Shown here in pieces: positions 44,271-54,108 of a stretch of DNA of 64,000 nt. Below the pieces are notes generated by a model. The model worked only from the letters and a program-made list of their open reading frames with translations, did no database searches and was not told where the DNA came from. Origin of the DNA: Acinetobacter dispersus (GTDB lineage: Bacteria > Pseudomonadota > Gammaproteobacteria > Pseudomonadales > Moraxellaceae); NCBI RefSeq assembly GCF_009884975.1, contig NZ_CP041970.1, positions 1,178,001 through 1,242,000 on the forward strand. The letters are read 5' to 3'. A program made the translations under genes and the position numbers. The first letter of the stretch is position 1, and each line of letters starts with the position of its first letter.

Positions 44271-45281
44271 TTAGTTTTGAACTGATTGCTGAAATACTTC
44301 TTTATAACGGCGGCATTGTTCAGCAGTTAAAGCAAAAATACCAGAACCGCCTTTTTGGAAAGTGAGCCAATGGAAGTCAACTGTATTGAAGTTCTGACGC
44401 ATTGCCCACTCAGAATTACCGACTTCAATGACAATTAAACCATCCTCAGTTAAATAATCAGCAGCTTGAGCTAACATTTTACGTACCAGATCCAAGCCAT
44501 CTTGACCTGCAGCCAATGCAAGTTCAGGCTCATGTAGGAATTCTTCTGGTAAATCAGCCATATCTTCCGCATCCACATACGGTGGATTGCTCACGATCAG
44601 GTCATATTGATTTTCAGCAGGGATTTTTGCGAACAAATCAGACTCAAGCAACGCAACTTGATATTGCTTATCATGATGCTCTGTATTAATTGAAGCCACT
44701 TCCAGTGCTTCTTTCGAAATATCAGTCGCGTCGACTTCTGATTCTGGGTATGCATAAGCTAAAGCAATCGCAATACAGCCAGAACCCGTACACATATCCA
44801 AGATACGTTGTGGTGTTTTTGGATTTTTGCTTTCTGGTAAGTTGTTTAATGCTTCTAACATCTGACCATTTTCATTTAAACAGTATGGTGCAAAGCGTTG
44901 TTCGATCAACTCAGCAATCGGTGAACGTGGAATCAAAACACGCTCATCCACATAAAATGGTTTATTGAAGAAATATGCAAGATTCAATAGGTATGACGTT
45001 GGAATACGATCATTAATACGGCGTTCTAAAAGACTCAAAAATTCAGCTTTTTCACTTGGTAATAGCTTTGAATCTAAGATTTCTGCATCCGCTTTCCATT
45101 CAAGAGAAAGTGTTTGCAAAACAAGTGCAGAGCTTTCTGCAAAATAATCTTCAGTACCTTGACCTAAGTGCGCGTCATATTGACGCATTGCGGTTACACC
45201 AAAACGGATGAAATCTCGAATGGTTACTAAATTTTCAGCCGCTTCTTGTATATGTTCAGGGCTGATCGTAGGTCGCTCCAC
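44271..45281 (-). CDS. prmB: 50S ribosomal protein L3 N5-glutamine methyltransferase
   Basis: 336-aa SAM-dependent enzyme that methylates a Gln of ribosomal protein L3. The SAM motif ILDMCTGSGCIAIALA and the catalytic glutamine-binding motif VSNPPYVD are intact, and the N-terminal helical domain is that of PrmB rather than HemK/PrmC. The start is GTG 45281 with GGAG nine bases upstream. It is followed by aroC. Confidence 0.95.
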   Translation of the reverse strand: MERPTISPEHIQEAAENLVTIRDFIRFGVTAMRQYDAHLGQGTEDYFAESSALVLQTLSLEWKADAEILDSKLLPSEKAEFLSLLERRINDRIPTSYLLNLAYFFNKPFYVDERVLIPRSPIAELIEQRFAPYCLNENGQMLEALNNLPESKNPKTPQRILDMCTGSGCIAIALAYAYPESEVDATDISKEALEVASINTEHHDKQYQVALLESDLFAKIPAENQYDLIVSNPPYVDAEDMADLPEEFLHEPELALAAGQDGLDLVRKMLAQAADYLTEDGLIVIEVGNSEWAMRQNFNTVDFHWLTFQKGGSGIFALTAEQCRRYKEVFQQSVQN

Positions 45282-45349
45282 TTAGGCGTCTCCAAAAGTG
45301 CTAATTGCAAAACGCTTTATTCTAACGGGATTAAGGTCGATTTAACAAT

Positions 45350-45383
45350 AAAAAAACCGCCTCTATACAAGAAGCGGTCTTTT
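45350..45383 (-). terminator. Rho-independent terminator of trpB
   Basis: On the minus strand GACCGC...GCGGT forms a stem followed by T7, 25 bases past the trpB stop. Confidence 0.8.
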
Positions 45384-45407
45384 AATCTCAGATATAAGCC
45401 AAAAAGC

Positions 45408-46613
45408 TTATAAGCCTAATTTTTCAGCCACATAATCCGAGTCTTTATCACCACGTCCAGAAAGATTGACCACAATCTTAATCTGTTTATCTAACTTTGG
45501 TGCTTCACGTAACGCCCAAGCCACTGCATGCGAACTTTCCAAAGCAGGTACAATACCTTCTACACGAGAAAGTGTCATAAAAGCATCTAAACATTCCTGA
45601 TCCGTCGCCGTGTCATACTGCACACGACCTAACTCTTTCAGGAAACTATGTTGTGGGCCTACACCAGGATAATCCAATCCTGAAGCGATGGAATGGACTG
45701 GTAGCGGCTCACCTTGATCATCTTCCAGTACATAACAAGCCATACCATGAATTTGACCCGGTTTACCTAAAGTTAAGGTTGCCGAATGCTTATCAGTATC
45801 TAGACCATGACCCGCTGGCTCAACACCCACCAACTTTACTTCTGGCACATTTAAAAATGCAGTAAATGCACCAATCGCATTTGATCCACCACCAACACAG
45901 GCAACCACATAATCAGGGTTTTGTCCAAATCGCTCATTGGATTGGACTTTGATTTCATTGCCAATAATCGATTGAAAATCACGAACCATTTTAGGGAATG
46001 GATGTGGACCAACCACCGAACCAATGGCATAGATATAGTTTTTAGGATCTTTTAAATATTCTTCAAAAGCACTATCCACTGCATCTTTTAAAGTTGCCGT
46101 ACCTTGTGTCACCGAAACCAGCGTCGCACCCAAGATTTTCATCTTCACGACATTCGGATGCTCTTTTTCGATATCGACTTGTCCCATATGAATTTCACAC
46201 GGAATACCGACCAGAGCACATGCTGTTGCCAAAGCGACACCATGCTGACCAGCACCCGTCTCAGCGATGACTTTGCTTTTGCCCATGTATTTAGCAAGTA
46301 AAGCTTCACCCAAACAATGGTTGATCTTATGTGCACCAGTATGGTTTAAATCTTCACGTTTCAGATAAATCTGCGCGCCACCAAGTTGTTCTGACAAACG
46401 CTTAGCATGGAACAATGGGCTTGGACGGCCAACATAGTTTTTAAATAAGTCGTTTAACTCATCTTTAAACTCAGCCGTATGACGAATTTCTTCATAGGCT
46501 GCATTAATTTCATCCATCGCTTCTTTTAAATGTGGTGGAATAAACTGACCACCAAAGTTCCCAAAGAAACCTGCTTCATTGGGCAAAGCTACGCCATTAA
46601 TTTGATGTTCCAT
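45408..46613 (-). CDS. trpB: Tryptophan synthase beta chain
   Basis: PLP enzyme of 401 aa condensing indole and serine to tryptophan. The PLP lysine lies in [20 protein letters not shown], the phosphate-binding glycine loop in VGGGSNAIG, and the E-(T/A)-GAGQHG motif is present. trpA is not adjacent in this window; the next gene on the strand belongs to a MoxR/CoxE pair with no link to tryptophan. Confidence 0.98.
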   Translation of the reverse strand: MEHQINGVALPNEAGFFGNFGGQFIPPHLKEAMDEINAAYEEIRHTAEFKDELNDLFKNYVGRPSPLFHAKRLSEQLGGAQIYLKREDLNHTGAHKINHCLGEALLAKYMGKSKVIAETGAGQHGVALATACALVGIPCEIHMGQVDIEKEHPNVVKMKILGATLVSVTQGTATLKDAVDSAFEEYLKDPKNYIYAIGSVVGPHPFPKMVRDFQSIIGNEIKVQSNERFGQNPDYVVACVGGGSNAIGAFTAFLNVPEVKLVGVEPAGHGLDTDKHSATLTLGKPGQIHGMACYVLEDDQGEPLPVHSIASGLDYPGVGPQHSFLKELGRVQYDTATDQECLDAFMTLSRVEGIVPALESSHAVAWALREAPKLDKQIKIVVNLSGRGDKDSDYVAEKLGL

Positions 46614-46650
46614 GTATTTTCCTGTTCTTATAAAGTCTTGATATAAAATT

Positions 46651-47838
46651 TTAACGTGACAAATAGCGAGTCATGTCTTCAATGCCTTTCAAGGTCATTG
46701 GAAACATATGATCTTCGAAAATTTCTTTAATCCAGTTAATGGTTTGAGTGTAATGCCAATAACCTTCCGTTTCAGGATTAAGCCAAGCCGTTTTATCAAA
46801 ATGCTGACGCAAACGTCTGAGCCAAACTTCCCCTGATTCTTCATTCATATATTCAACTGAACCACCCGCAGACTTTAACTCATACGGCGCCATACTGGCA
46901 TCACCGACGACGATGACCCGATAATCACGTCCATAGGTATGAAACAGATCCCATGTATTCATACGTGTCGAGCTACGACGATGGTTATCCTTCCAGACAT
47001 AGTCATACAGACAGTTATGGAAATAGAAATATTCGAGGGTTTTAAACTCTGATTTGGCCGCACTGAATAGCTTTTCACACTCAGCGATATAAGCATCCAT
47101 CGAACCACCGACATCAAACAACATTAAAACTTTGATGCGGTTACGGCGTTCTGGAACCAATTGGACATCCAATATGCCTTGTTTAGCCGTTTCACGAATG
47201 GTGCCATCGACATCAAGCTCTTCCGCTGCACCTTGACGTGCGAACTTTCGCAAACGACGTAAAGCAATTTGCATCTGACGTGTACCCAAAACCTGATCAT
47301 CATCAAGATTCTGGTATTTACGTTGTTCCCAAACTTTGACTGCGGAACGCTTACGTCCAGGTCCACCGATACGGACACCTTCTGGATGATCACCAAAAGC
47401 ACCAAAAGGTGAAGTTCCCCCAGTGCCAACCATACGATTGCCACCCTGATGCTTTTTATGTTGTTCACGTAAGCGTTCTTCCAACATTTTCATCAGTTCT
47501 TCGAGAGAACCTGCTTTTTGCAATTCTGCACGTTGCTCAGGTGTAAGATGCTTCTCGAGTAGTTCAAGATCAAACCAGTCTTGTGGCAACTTTTGAACTT
47601 GTCTCAGTAATTCATCCAAGTCAAAAGTTTCGATGCCGTCAAAGTAATCTTTCATGGCACGATCAAACTTATCAAAGAAACGTTCATCTTTGACTAAAAC
47701 TGTTTTAGCCAATTGATAAAACTCTTCCTGATCTGCAAACACAAGACCTGAAGCTACCGCCTGATTAAGATCAATGAGCTCACGTGTTGTTACAGGTACG
47801 CCATATTTGCGTAAGGTGTAAAACAGTCGCACAAACAT
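46651..47838 (-). CDS. VWA-domain protein, CoxE-like
   Basis: 395-aa protein partner of a MoxR ATPase. The N-terminal half is helical and charged; the C-terminal half is a CoxE-type von Willebrand A domain with the metal-site variant [10 protein letters not shown] and a conserved [20 protein letters not shown] then GDASM. MoxR-VWA pairs act as chaperones that load metals or mature enzymes or membrane complexes. The gene lies 12 bp after the MoxR gene. The client here is unknown. Confidence 0.9.
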   Translation of the reverse strand: MFVRLFYTLRKYGVPVTTRELIDLNQAVASGLVFADQEEFYQLAKTVLVKDERFFDKFDRAMKDYFDGIETFDLDELLRQVQKLPQDWFDLELLEKHLTPEQRAELQKAGSLEELMKMLEERLREQHKKHQGGNRMVGTGGTSPFGAFGDHPEGVRIGGPGRKRSAVKVWEQRKYQNLDDDQVLGTRQMQIALRRLRKFARQGAAEELDVDGTIRETAKQGILDVQLVPERRNRIKVLMLFDVGGSMDAYIAECEKLFSAAKSEFKTLEYFYFHNCLYDYVWKDNHRRSSTRMNTWDLFHTYGRDYRVIVVGDASMAPYELKSAGGSVEYMNEESGEVWLRRLRQHFDKTAWLNPETEGYWHYTQTINWIKEIFEDHMFPMTLKGIEDMTRYLSR

Positions 47839-47850
47839 TTTTAAACACTC

Positions 47851-48702
47851 TTAGCGGCGTGACATAAAGGCTAAACGTTCAAGCAATTGCACATCTTGTT
47901 CATTTTTAATCAATGCACCATACAATGGTGGAATCGCTTTAGATTTATCGTGGTTACGCAATACATCTTCAGGCATATCATCTGCCATCAATAAGCTTAA
48001 CCAGTCAATCAATTCAGAAGTTGATGGCGGTTTCTTCAGATTCGGAATTTCACGTAATTTAAAGAATACCTGTAAGGCTTCACTGACCAAAGTATTTGAA
48101 ATATTCGGGAAATGCACCGCGATGATTTCACGCATGGTCGCATCATCAGGGAATTCAATATAATGGAAGAAACAACGGCGCAAAAATGCGTCTGGAAGTT
48201 CTTTCTCGTTATTTGAAGTAATAATCACGATCGGGCGTTGTGTTGCAGTAATGGTCTCACCTGTCTCGTAAACATAAAACGACATTTTGTCGAGTTCATG
48301 CAACAAGTCATTTGGAAACTCAATATCCGCTTTGTCGATTTCATCAATCAACAAGACACAACGCTCTTCGCTGGTAAAAGCTTCCCACAATTTACCAGGT
48401 TTAATATAGTTTTTAATGTCGTAGACACGATCATCACCTAACTGGCTATCACGCAAACGTGACACAGCATCATATTCATACAAACCTTGCTGAGCTTTGG
48501 TTGTCGATTTGATATGCCACGTAATCAACTTCAACCCAAGACTTTCCGCAACTTGCTCTGCAAGCAAGGTTTTACCAGTGCCAGGCTCACCTTTAACTAA
48601 AAGTGGTTTTTGCAAGGCACGTGCAGCTTTCACTGCGAGTCTTAAGCTATCGGTCGCAATATATTGATCTGTACCAGTAAAGTGTTGTGTATCAGCAGAC
48701 AT
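47851..48702 (-). CDS. MoxR-family AAA+ ATPase
   Basis: 283-aa ATPase with Walker A GEPGTGKTLLAEQ, Walker B VLLIDEIDKAD, sensor IITSNNEKELPDAFLRRCFF. It belongs to the MoxR group that works with VWA proteins; the VWA gene follows directly. The pair is widespread in Acinetobacter. Confidence 0.93.
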   Translation of the reverse strand: MSADTQHFTGTDQYIATDSLRLAVKAARALQKPLLVKGEPGTGKTLLAEQVAESLGLKLITWHIKSTTKAQQGLYEYDAVSRLRDSQLGDDRVYDIKNYIKPGKLWEAFTSEERCVLLIDEIDKADIEFPNDLLHELDKMSFYVYETGETITATQRPIVIITSNNEKELPDAFLRRCFFHYIEFPDDATMREIIAVHFPNISNTLVSEALQVFFKLREIPNLKKPPSTSELIDWLSLLMADDMPEDVLRNHDKSKAIPPLYGALIKNEQDVQLLERLAFMSRR

Positions 48703-48739
48703 TTAAAAAAACCTTATTTTTCTATATTTAACATCGTAT

Positions 48740-49126
48740 CTAAACTGAACGTGCAGTTTTATTTGCAGTGTATTTTGACCAGCAAAAGCCGATCAATAAC
48801 CCCAAACCAATGACAAACAAAATCAATGATAAGTTTGACCAGATTAAGACATGCTCTTTAGTCAAAACACCAAAAAGCAAGCCAAAAATTGCTGGTGCTA
48901 AGGCCGAGTTTGGACCTTCAGAAATTGTAGGTGTTGCAAGAACTGCAAAAGCCACAATCCACAAAATTCCACCAATTGGATTCGGTAGGCGTGACATCAA
49001 ACGATACCAACACCACAATGCAATCAGTGTCCCTGTAACATAAACAATGATCGCAACATTTTCTTCAGGAAACTGATCCAGTACTGAAAGAATGTTTGAC
49101 CAAATTGCTGTTAGAGTTTCAAGCAC
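48740..49126 (-). CDS. Membrane protein of unknown function (128 aa)
   Basis: Four hydrophobic segments separated by short loops; no signal peptide needed. The start overlaps the end of the YcgL gene by eight bases and the stop lies 37 bases before MoxR, so it may be co-transcribed with both. I recognise no named domain. Confidence 0.75.
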   Translation of the reverse strand: MLETLTAIWSNILSVLDQFPEENVAIIVYVTGTLIALWCWYRLMSRLPNPIGGILWIVAFAVLATPTISEGPNSALAPAIFGLLFGVLTKEHVLIWSNLSLILFVIGLGLLIGFCWSKYTANKTARSV

Positions 49127-49424
49127 CGCGTAAGCCCTCAGGTTCTACCGCATTTGGATTGATCAATCCTTCTGGCGGCATTTGAATAAAAAAGCCCTTG
49201 GTATTTAATGAATCTAAAACATGTAAAACGTTGGCACGTGCAAGTTTACGCTCATTATGAAGTTCTAAATGCATGACAAAAGTGGTTTTGCCAAATGCTT
49301 GTAAAACTGTTTCTGGAACACCTTCAAATGGGTTTTCTTGTTCCTTATCATCAGGATAATTTGGACGAGCAATATACATATACATTTCATCTTTCTTGCT
49401 CGATCTATAAATATCGCAGTGCAT
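49119..49424 (-). CDS. ycgL: YcgL-domain protein
   Basis: 101-aa protein with the YcgL (DUF709) pattern: a start [20 protein letters not shown], the central [13 protein letters not shown] segment and the end [15 protein letters not shown]. The family is small, soluble and conserved in gamma-proteobacteria, often near rnd; rnd is 0.9 kb to the right here, with a methyltransferase gene in between. Function not established. Confidence 0.88.
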   Translation of the reverse strand: MHCDIYRSSKKDEMYMYIARPNYPDDKEQENPFEGVPETVLQAFGKTTFVMHLELHNERKLARANVLHVLDSLNTKGFFIQMPPEGLINPNAVEPEGLRGA

Positions 49425-49594
49425 GTTTACTCACATCTATTAACAATCAAAGACAGCATACATGAAAATAAAAATGGATACATTAAGGATTGTTAACGCT
49501 AGAGTCGTCTTTTTTCCTTATTTACAATACAGCCTATTCCCGAGTATCCGCGCAGAATGTCATAATCAGACCATGATTTTTAGATGAAACAACG

Positions 49595-50329
49595 ATGCAA
49601 CAAAACAAATATGATGATCCGCACTTCTTTACCGAATACTCAAAAATGCCTCGTTCCGTGCATGGACTAAATGCTGCGGGTGAGTGGTCAGCATTTAAAG
49701 CACATATGCCTGAGTTAAAAGACAAAAAAGTTTTAGACTTAGGTTGTGGCTATGGCTGGCATTGTCAGTTTGCTGCTGAACACGGTGCTCGTTCAGTGAT
49801 CGGAATTGATTTATCCGCTAAAATGCTTGAAAAAGCACGTCTCTTAACATCAGCGCAAAACGTAGATTATCAACAAACCGCGATCGAAGACTATGTGGCA
49901 GATACAGCAAGCGTTGATGTCATAATCAGTTCTCTCGCTTTGCATTATATTCAAGATATCCAGCCTGTGTTTGCCAAGGCGGCATCATTACTAACGGCTC
50001 AAGGCGAATTGTACTATTCGGTTGAACACCCTATTTTCACAGCCCGCGCACAACAAGATTGGTACTATGATGCAGAGCAACAGCCGATGCACTGGCCTGT
50101 TGATCACTATTTCGAACAAGGCAAAAGAGAAACCCATTTTCTAGATGCGAAAGTTGTGAAATACCACAGAACAATAGAAACTCATATTACAGCTTTATTA
50201 ACGGCAGGTTTTGAAATTACAGCAGTGATTGAACCAACACCACCTGCAGAAATGGTTGCAAACTTTGGTTGGCAAAATGAATTGAGACGGCCCATGATGC
50301 TCATCATCAAAGCTAAAAAAAAGAGCTAA
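49595..50329 (+). CDS. Class I SAM-dependent methyltransferase
   Basis: 244-aa methyltransferase with motif I VLDLGCGYGWHCQFAAEHGA, the acidic residue in VIGIDLS and a post-I loop ISSLALHYIQD. The layout is that of the small-molecule UbiE/BioC-like group. It is divergent from ycgL and convergent with rnd. Substrate unknown. Confidence 0.9.
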   Translation: MQQNKYDDPHFFTEYSKMPRSVHGLNAAGEWSAFKAHMPELKDKKVLDLGCGYGWHCQFAAEHGARSVIGIDLSAKMLEKARLLTSAQNVDYQQTAIEDYVADTASVDVIISSLALHYIQDIQPVFAKAASLLTAQGELYYSVEHPIFTARAQQDWYYDAEQQPMHWPVDHYFEQGKRETHFLDAKVVKYHRTIETHITALLTAGFEITAVIEPTPPAEMVANFGWQNELRRPMMLIIKAKKKS

Positions 50330-50347
50330 TAAATTAGCTCTTTGATT
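50320..50347. terminator. Bidirectional terminator between the methyltransferase and rnd
   Basis: AAAGAGCTAAT (50320-50330) and ATTAGCTCTTT (50333-50343) form an 11-bp stem that includes the methyltransferase stop codon; T-rich sequence follows both ways. Confidence 0.85.
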
Positions 50348-50349
50348 TT

Positions 50350-51492
50350 CTAACGTGCAATTTTCATTTGCATCGCTAAATATTCAATATCTTCTTTTAA
50401 CAACGCAATCAATGGTTGCGTCAGAATGTCATAACGCCAGCCCATTAAATAACTCGGTAAGGACTGCTCATCTAAACGGAATACCACATGCTCATAGATC
50501 GCATTCATCCACTTCTTGCGCAATAATACTTCTTTCGGTATCCCCGTTTTTAGGACCACACTTTCAATCAGCGCATCAATTTTAGGTGCAACTTCTTTAG
50601 AATTACTCTTTATCGGTTTAGCGATACGCAATGGCCACTCTTCTTCAGGTGGCAAGAACTTGAGTAAATCAAGAATCATTTTGCCATGCTCACGTACAAT
50701 ATTTGGACGAATATCTTTAATACGCGCCAATTGGAAATTATTACGTGGATTCTTTTCCACCAAATCAATCATGGTCGAGTTTCTAAGAATAAAACTACGT
50801 GGCTGATTCAATGCCTTGGTAATCTGTTCTCGCCATATACTCAATTGCTGCAGTTGCATCAATTCACGGCGTGAATGTCGATAGTTACCAATATCGGTAT
50901 ATAGTTCTGCCAATGGTGTTTCAATGGCAATTTCTTTGGTGAGATTCTGACAATCTTCCAATACGTATTGATACAGCCCCTTTACTTTCAGATCATTTTT
51001 CAACGTATCAGCAAGTTTGGTCAAGTAAATCACATCATTCGCTGCATAGCACATCTGCTCTTGCGTCAATGGTCTTGCTAGCCAATCTGAACGGGTTTGA
51101 TCTTTTTCAATCTCAATATTCAAACAGGTCTTCAGTGCGTTCTGATAACTCACCTGTAAACCATGCCCCAAAAATGCCAGTGCAACTTGGGTATCAAATA
51201 CATTATTTAATGGCTTTTGGTCTGCATAATGATAGATCAGGTCAATATCTTCACTACACGCATGGAAAACATTCTGTTGTGCAGCAAAGATTTTTGGCCA
51301 AAACTCGGTAAAATCCAAGCTTGCACCATCAAGTAATACAATCTGACCGTTTAAATTGATTTGGCAGACACCAAGTTTAGGATATAAGGTATCTACCTTA
51401 ATAAACTCAGTATCAAGTGCATAGACAGAACACTGTTCCATCTGGCTGAGGAGAACAGCTAAATCATTTTGCTGTTGGATAAACTGAAACAT
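50350..51492 (-). CDS. rnd: Ribonuclease D
   Basis: 380-aa 3'-5' exoribonuclease for tRNA maturation. The DEDD exonuclease acids are visible in YALDTEFIKVDT, FHACSEDIDLIY and YAANDVIYLTKLAD, followed by an HRDC domain (RNSTMIDLVEKNPRNNFQLA region). Length matches the family. Confidence 0.95.
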   Translation of the reverse strand: MFQFIQQQNDLAVLLSQMEQCSVYALDTEFIKVDTLYPKLGVCQINLNGQIVLLDGASLDFTEFWPKIFAAQQNVFHACSEDIDLIYHYADQKPLNNVFDTQVALAFLGHGLQVSYQNALKTCLNIEIEKDQTRSDWLARPLTQEQMCYAANDVIYLTKLADTLKNDLKVKGLYQYVLEDCQNLTKEIAIETPLAELYTDIGNYRHSRRELMQLQQLSIWREQITKALNQPRSFILRNSTMIDLVEKNPRNNFQLARIKDIRPNIVREHGKMILDLLKFLPPEEEWPLRIAKPIKSNSKEVAPKIDALIESVVLKTGIPKEVLLRKKWMNAIYEHVVFRLDEQSLPSYLMGWRYDILTQPLIALLKEDIEYLAMQMKIAR

Positions 51493-51765
51493 GTGTGCTC
51501 AAATAAAAATAATATAGAACCATGCGCAATAGAACTGTTAAGTACCAGTCCTTGCTCAACTGAAATCAAATACAAAAAAATAACTGGTATTCCATATACA
51601 AAACATGAAATCACTCCTCTTCCCTTTATCAAAAAACGAAAATCCTTTTCGCTTGCTCATAGTGCCACAAATCATGCTAAATAGATCTACGATAATGTTA
51701 GACAATATGTAAAATTTAATTATTTGTTTAAATTAACAGCATGAATTTAATATAAATATAAAAAA

Positions 51766-51796
51766 ATGCGAATGAAAGCTATTATTTCATTCGCAT
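51766..51796 (-). terminator. recR terminator overlapping the recR 3' end
   Basis: ATGCGAATGAAA (minus strand, within the last recR codons) pairs with TTTCATTCGCAT just past the stop, followed by T7. The 12-bp stem is perfect. Confidence 0.9.
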
Positions 51797-52378
51797 ACGG
51801 TTATGTACAGCTTGGCTCAAAGTATGGCTATCTACATATTCCAGCTCACCACCTTGAGGTACGCCTTGTGCAATTCGAGTCATATGAATCGGTAAATGTT
51901 TGGTTGCTTCAACCAGATAATGCGCAGTGGCCTGTCCTTCTACAGTGGCATTGGTCGCCAAAATAACTTCTTGAATTTGCCCTGCACTGAGACGCTGAAT
52001 GAGATAAGGAATCCCAATTTCCTCAGGGCCAATACCGTCCAATGGAGAAAGGTGTCCACCGAGAACATGATACTTTCCACGAAAACTGCCACTCTGCTCG
52101 ATTGCCATTACATCTGCGGGTGATTCAACCACACATAACAATTGTTCATCGCGCTCTGCTGAAGCACAAATATCGCAGATTTCATTTTCTGTTAATGAAT
52201 GACAAATATGGCACTCATGAATATGGCTAGATGCTTCATGTAAGGCATGTGACAATGCAAAAGCACCTTCACGATTTTTCATTAACAAATGTAATGCCAT
52301 ACGTTGTGCTGATTTAGGACCAACGCTTGGTAAAATACGCAATGCTTGAACTAATTGTTCAAATCTTTCACTAAACAC
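51782..52378 (-). CDS. recR: Recombination mediator RecR
   Basis: 198-aa RecFOR-pathway protein that helps load RecA on gapped DNA. The N-terminal helix-hairpin-helix region (LPSVGPKSAQRMALHLL), the zinc finger CHICHSLTENEICDIC and the Toprim motif (VVESPADVMAIE) are all present. It follows ybaB on the same strand, the usual arrangement. Confidence 0.97.
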   Translation of the reverse strand: MFSERFEQLVQALRILPSVGPKSAQRMALHLLMKNREGAFALSHALHEASSHIHECHICHSLTENEICDICASAERDEQLLCVVESPADVMAIEQSGSFRGKYHVLGGHLSPLDGIGPEEIGIPYLIQRLSAGQIQEVILATNATVEGQATAHYLVEATKHLPIHMTRIAQGVPQGGELEYVDSHTLSQAVHNRMRMK

Positions 52379-52392
52379 AAATTAACTCTCAT

Positions 52393-52461
52393 AATCTCCC
52401 CTAACCCCTCCTTAATAAAGAGGGGTACTCCTCCCTTTTTTAAAGGGAGGCTGGGAGGGAT
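52393..52461. repeat. REP-like double-hairpin element between ybaB and recR
   Basis: Two G/C-rich hairpins lie side by side: ACCCCTC/GAGGGGT (52404-52426) and CCTCCCTTT/AAAGGGAGG (52430-52450). Outer C- and G-rich flanks (AATCTCCCC and GGGAGGGATT) can also pair. The C/G-rich composition stands out from its A+T-rich surroundings and looks like an interspersed repeat. Confidence 0.65.
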
Positions 52462-52791
52462 TTAAAATAAACCAGATAAGCCAGGTGGTAAGCCCATACC
52501 GGTGTTCGCATCTTTTAACTTTTCTTCAGAAATGGCTTCTGCTTGACGTGCGGCATCATTCATCGCAGCAGCAATCAAATCTTCAATCATATCTGCTTCG
52601 TCTTGTAATAAATCAGGACTAATTTCGATACGCTTAACCACATTACGGCAAGTCATGGTTACTTTAACTAAACCACCGCCAGCTTCCGCATGAACTTCAG
52701 TTTTTGCAAGCTCTTCTTTGGCTTTTTTAAGATTTGATTCCATATCTTTTTGCATGCGCTGAGCTTGCTGCATGAGCATATTAATGTTCAT
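52462..52791 (-). CDS. ybaB: YbaB/EbfC nucleoid-associated protein
   Basis: 109-aa DNA-binding protein with the family start [20 protein letters not shown] and the [15 protein letters not shown] helix; the C-terminal [12 protein letters not shown] tail is typical. Located directly upstream of recR, as in most gamma-proteobacteria, with a repeat element in the gap. Confidence 0.95.
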   Translation of the reverse strand: MNINMLMQQAQRMQKDMESNLKKAKEELAKTEVHAEAGGGLVKVTMTCRNVVKRIEISPDLLQDEADMIEDLIAAAMNDAARQAEAISEEKLKDANTGMGLPPGLSGLF

Positions 52792-52803
52792 AAGTTTCTC
52801 TCG

Positions 52804-53991
52804 TTAAATTAAATCTAAACCGCGTGATATGTCGCGAATAATATCATCAATGTCTTCTAAACCAACAGACACACGAATCAAACCTTCTTCAATTCCTGCA
52901 GCTTGTTTAGCTTCGGCCGACATTCTACCATGCGAGGTCGTTGCTGGATGTGTAATTGTTGACTTAACATCACCTAGATTACTGGTAATCGACAAGAAAC
53001 GTGTGTTATCGATCACAGTCCAAGCACCTTCACGTTGGCCTTTCACTACAAAAGATACAACACCGCCAAAACCTTTTTGCTGTTTTTTCGCCAGCTCATG
53101 TCCAGGATGATCAGGTAAACCTGCGTAGTACACCTTTTCAACTTTTTCATGTTGATGAAGCCATTCCGCCAATTTTTGTGCACTTTCACAATGCGCTTTC
53201 ATACGAATGCTCAGTGTTTCTAAGCCTTTCAAGAAAATCCATGCATTGAATGGACTCATCGAGTTACCCAAAGTACGGATCACACCATTTACTTCTTCAA
53301 GCAAGTCATTTTTACCAACAACTGCACCACCAAGCGCACGACCTTGACCATCGATATATTTCGTTGCTGAATAAAGCACTAAATCCGCACCAAACTTAAT
53401 CGGTTGTTGTAATACTGGCGTACAGAAACAATTATCCACTGCAAACAACGCGCCATTGGCATGTGCAATATCAGCAATCGCTTGCATATCACCCACTTGT
53501 GCCAAAGGATTAGACGGCGTTTCAATAAATAAGATACGAGTATTTGGACGAATCGCCTGTTTCCAGCCTTCTAGATCATCTAGATCTACGAAAGTGACAT
53601 CAACTGCAAATTTCGCCACATATTTTTCAAACAACGCGATGATTGAACCAAATACTGCACGAGAACAAATGACATGGTCACCAGCTTTTAAATAGGCCAT
53701 GCACATTGCATGGACTGCTGCCATGCCTGAACTGGTCGCCACTGCACGCTCTGCACCATCCAGTACCGCTAAACGCTTTTCAAAAGCTTGTACAGTTGGA
53801 TTGGTATAACGTGAATAGGTATTACCAGCAATTTGCCCGGAGAATTTTGCAGCAGCATCAGCAGCACTTTCGCACACAAATGATGAGGTCAGAAAGATTG
53901 GCTCACTATGCTCACCTTCAGAGGTACGATCATGCCCTGTGCGAATTGCCAGTGTTTCTAATTGGTATTCTAAATCATCGCTTGGATTCAT
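52804..53991 (-). CDS. metZ: O-succinylhomoserine sulfhydrylase
   Basis: PLP enzyme, 395 aa from ATG 53991 (AAGG eleven bases before it), forming homocysteine from O-succinylhomoserine and sulfide. The frame could extend to 54063 but that adds an unlikely N-terminus. The PLP lysine is in LYSATKYIDGQGRALGG, the Tyr/Arg phosphate site in NTYSRYTNPTVQAFE. MetZ and MetB-type enzymes are close; the overall similarity to pseudomonad MetZ favours the sulfhydrylase. Confidence 0.9.
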   Translation of the reverse strand: MNPSDDLEYQLETLAIRTGHDRTSEGEHSEPIFLTSSFVCESAADAAAKFSGQIAGNTYSRYTNPTVQAFEKRLAVLDGAERAVATSSGMAAVHAMCMAYLKAGDHVICSRAVFGSIIALFEKYVAKFAVDVTFVDLDDLEGWKQAIRPNTRILFIETPSNPLAQVGDMQAIADIAHANGALFAVDNCFCTPVLQQPIKFGADLVLYSATKYIDGQGRALGGAVVGKNDLLEEVNGVIRTLGNSMSPFNAWIFLKGLETLSIRMKAHCESAQKLAEWLHQHEKVEKVYYAGLPDHPGHELAKKQQKGFGGVVSFVVKGQREGAWTVIDNTRFLSITSNLGDVKSTITHPATTSHGRMSAEAKQAAGIEEGLIRVSVGLEDIDDIIRDISRGLDLI

Positions 53992-54108
53992 CGTTCTGTA
54001 TGCCTTATGATCATAATGATTAAATGTGCCAATATTTTGATCGCCTAGGGTATTTAAGGTCAAGGCGTAAGATGAAATTATCGCTTAGACTTCGTGCAAT
54101 CTTGACTC

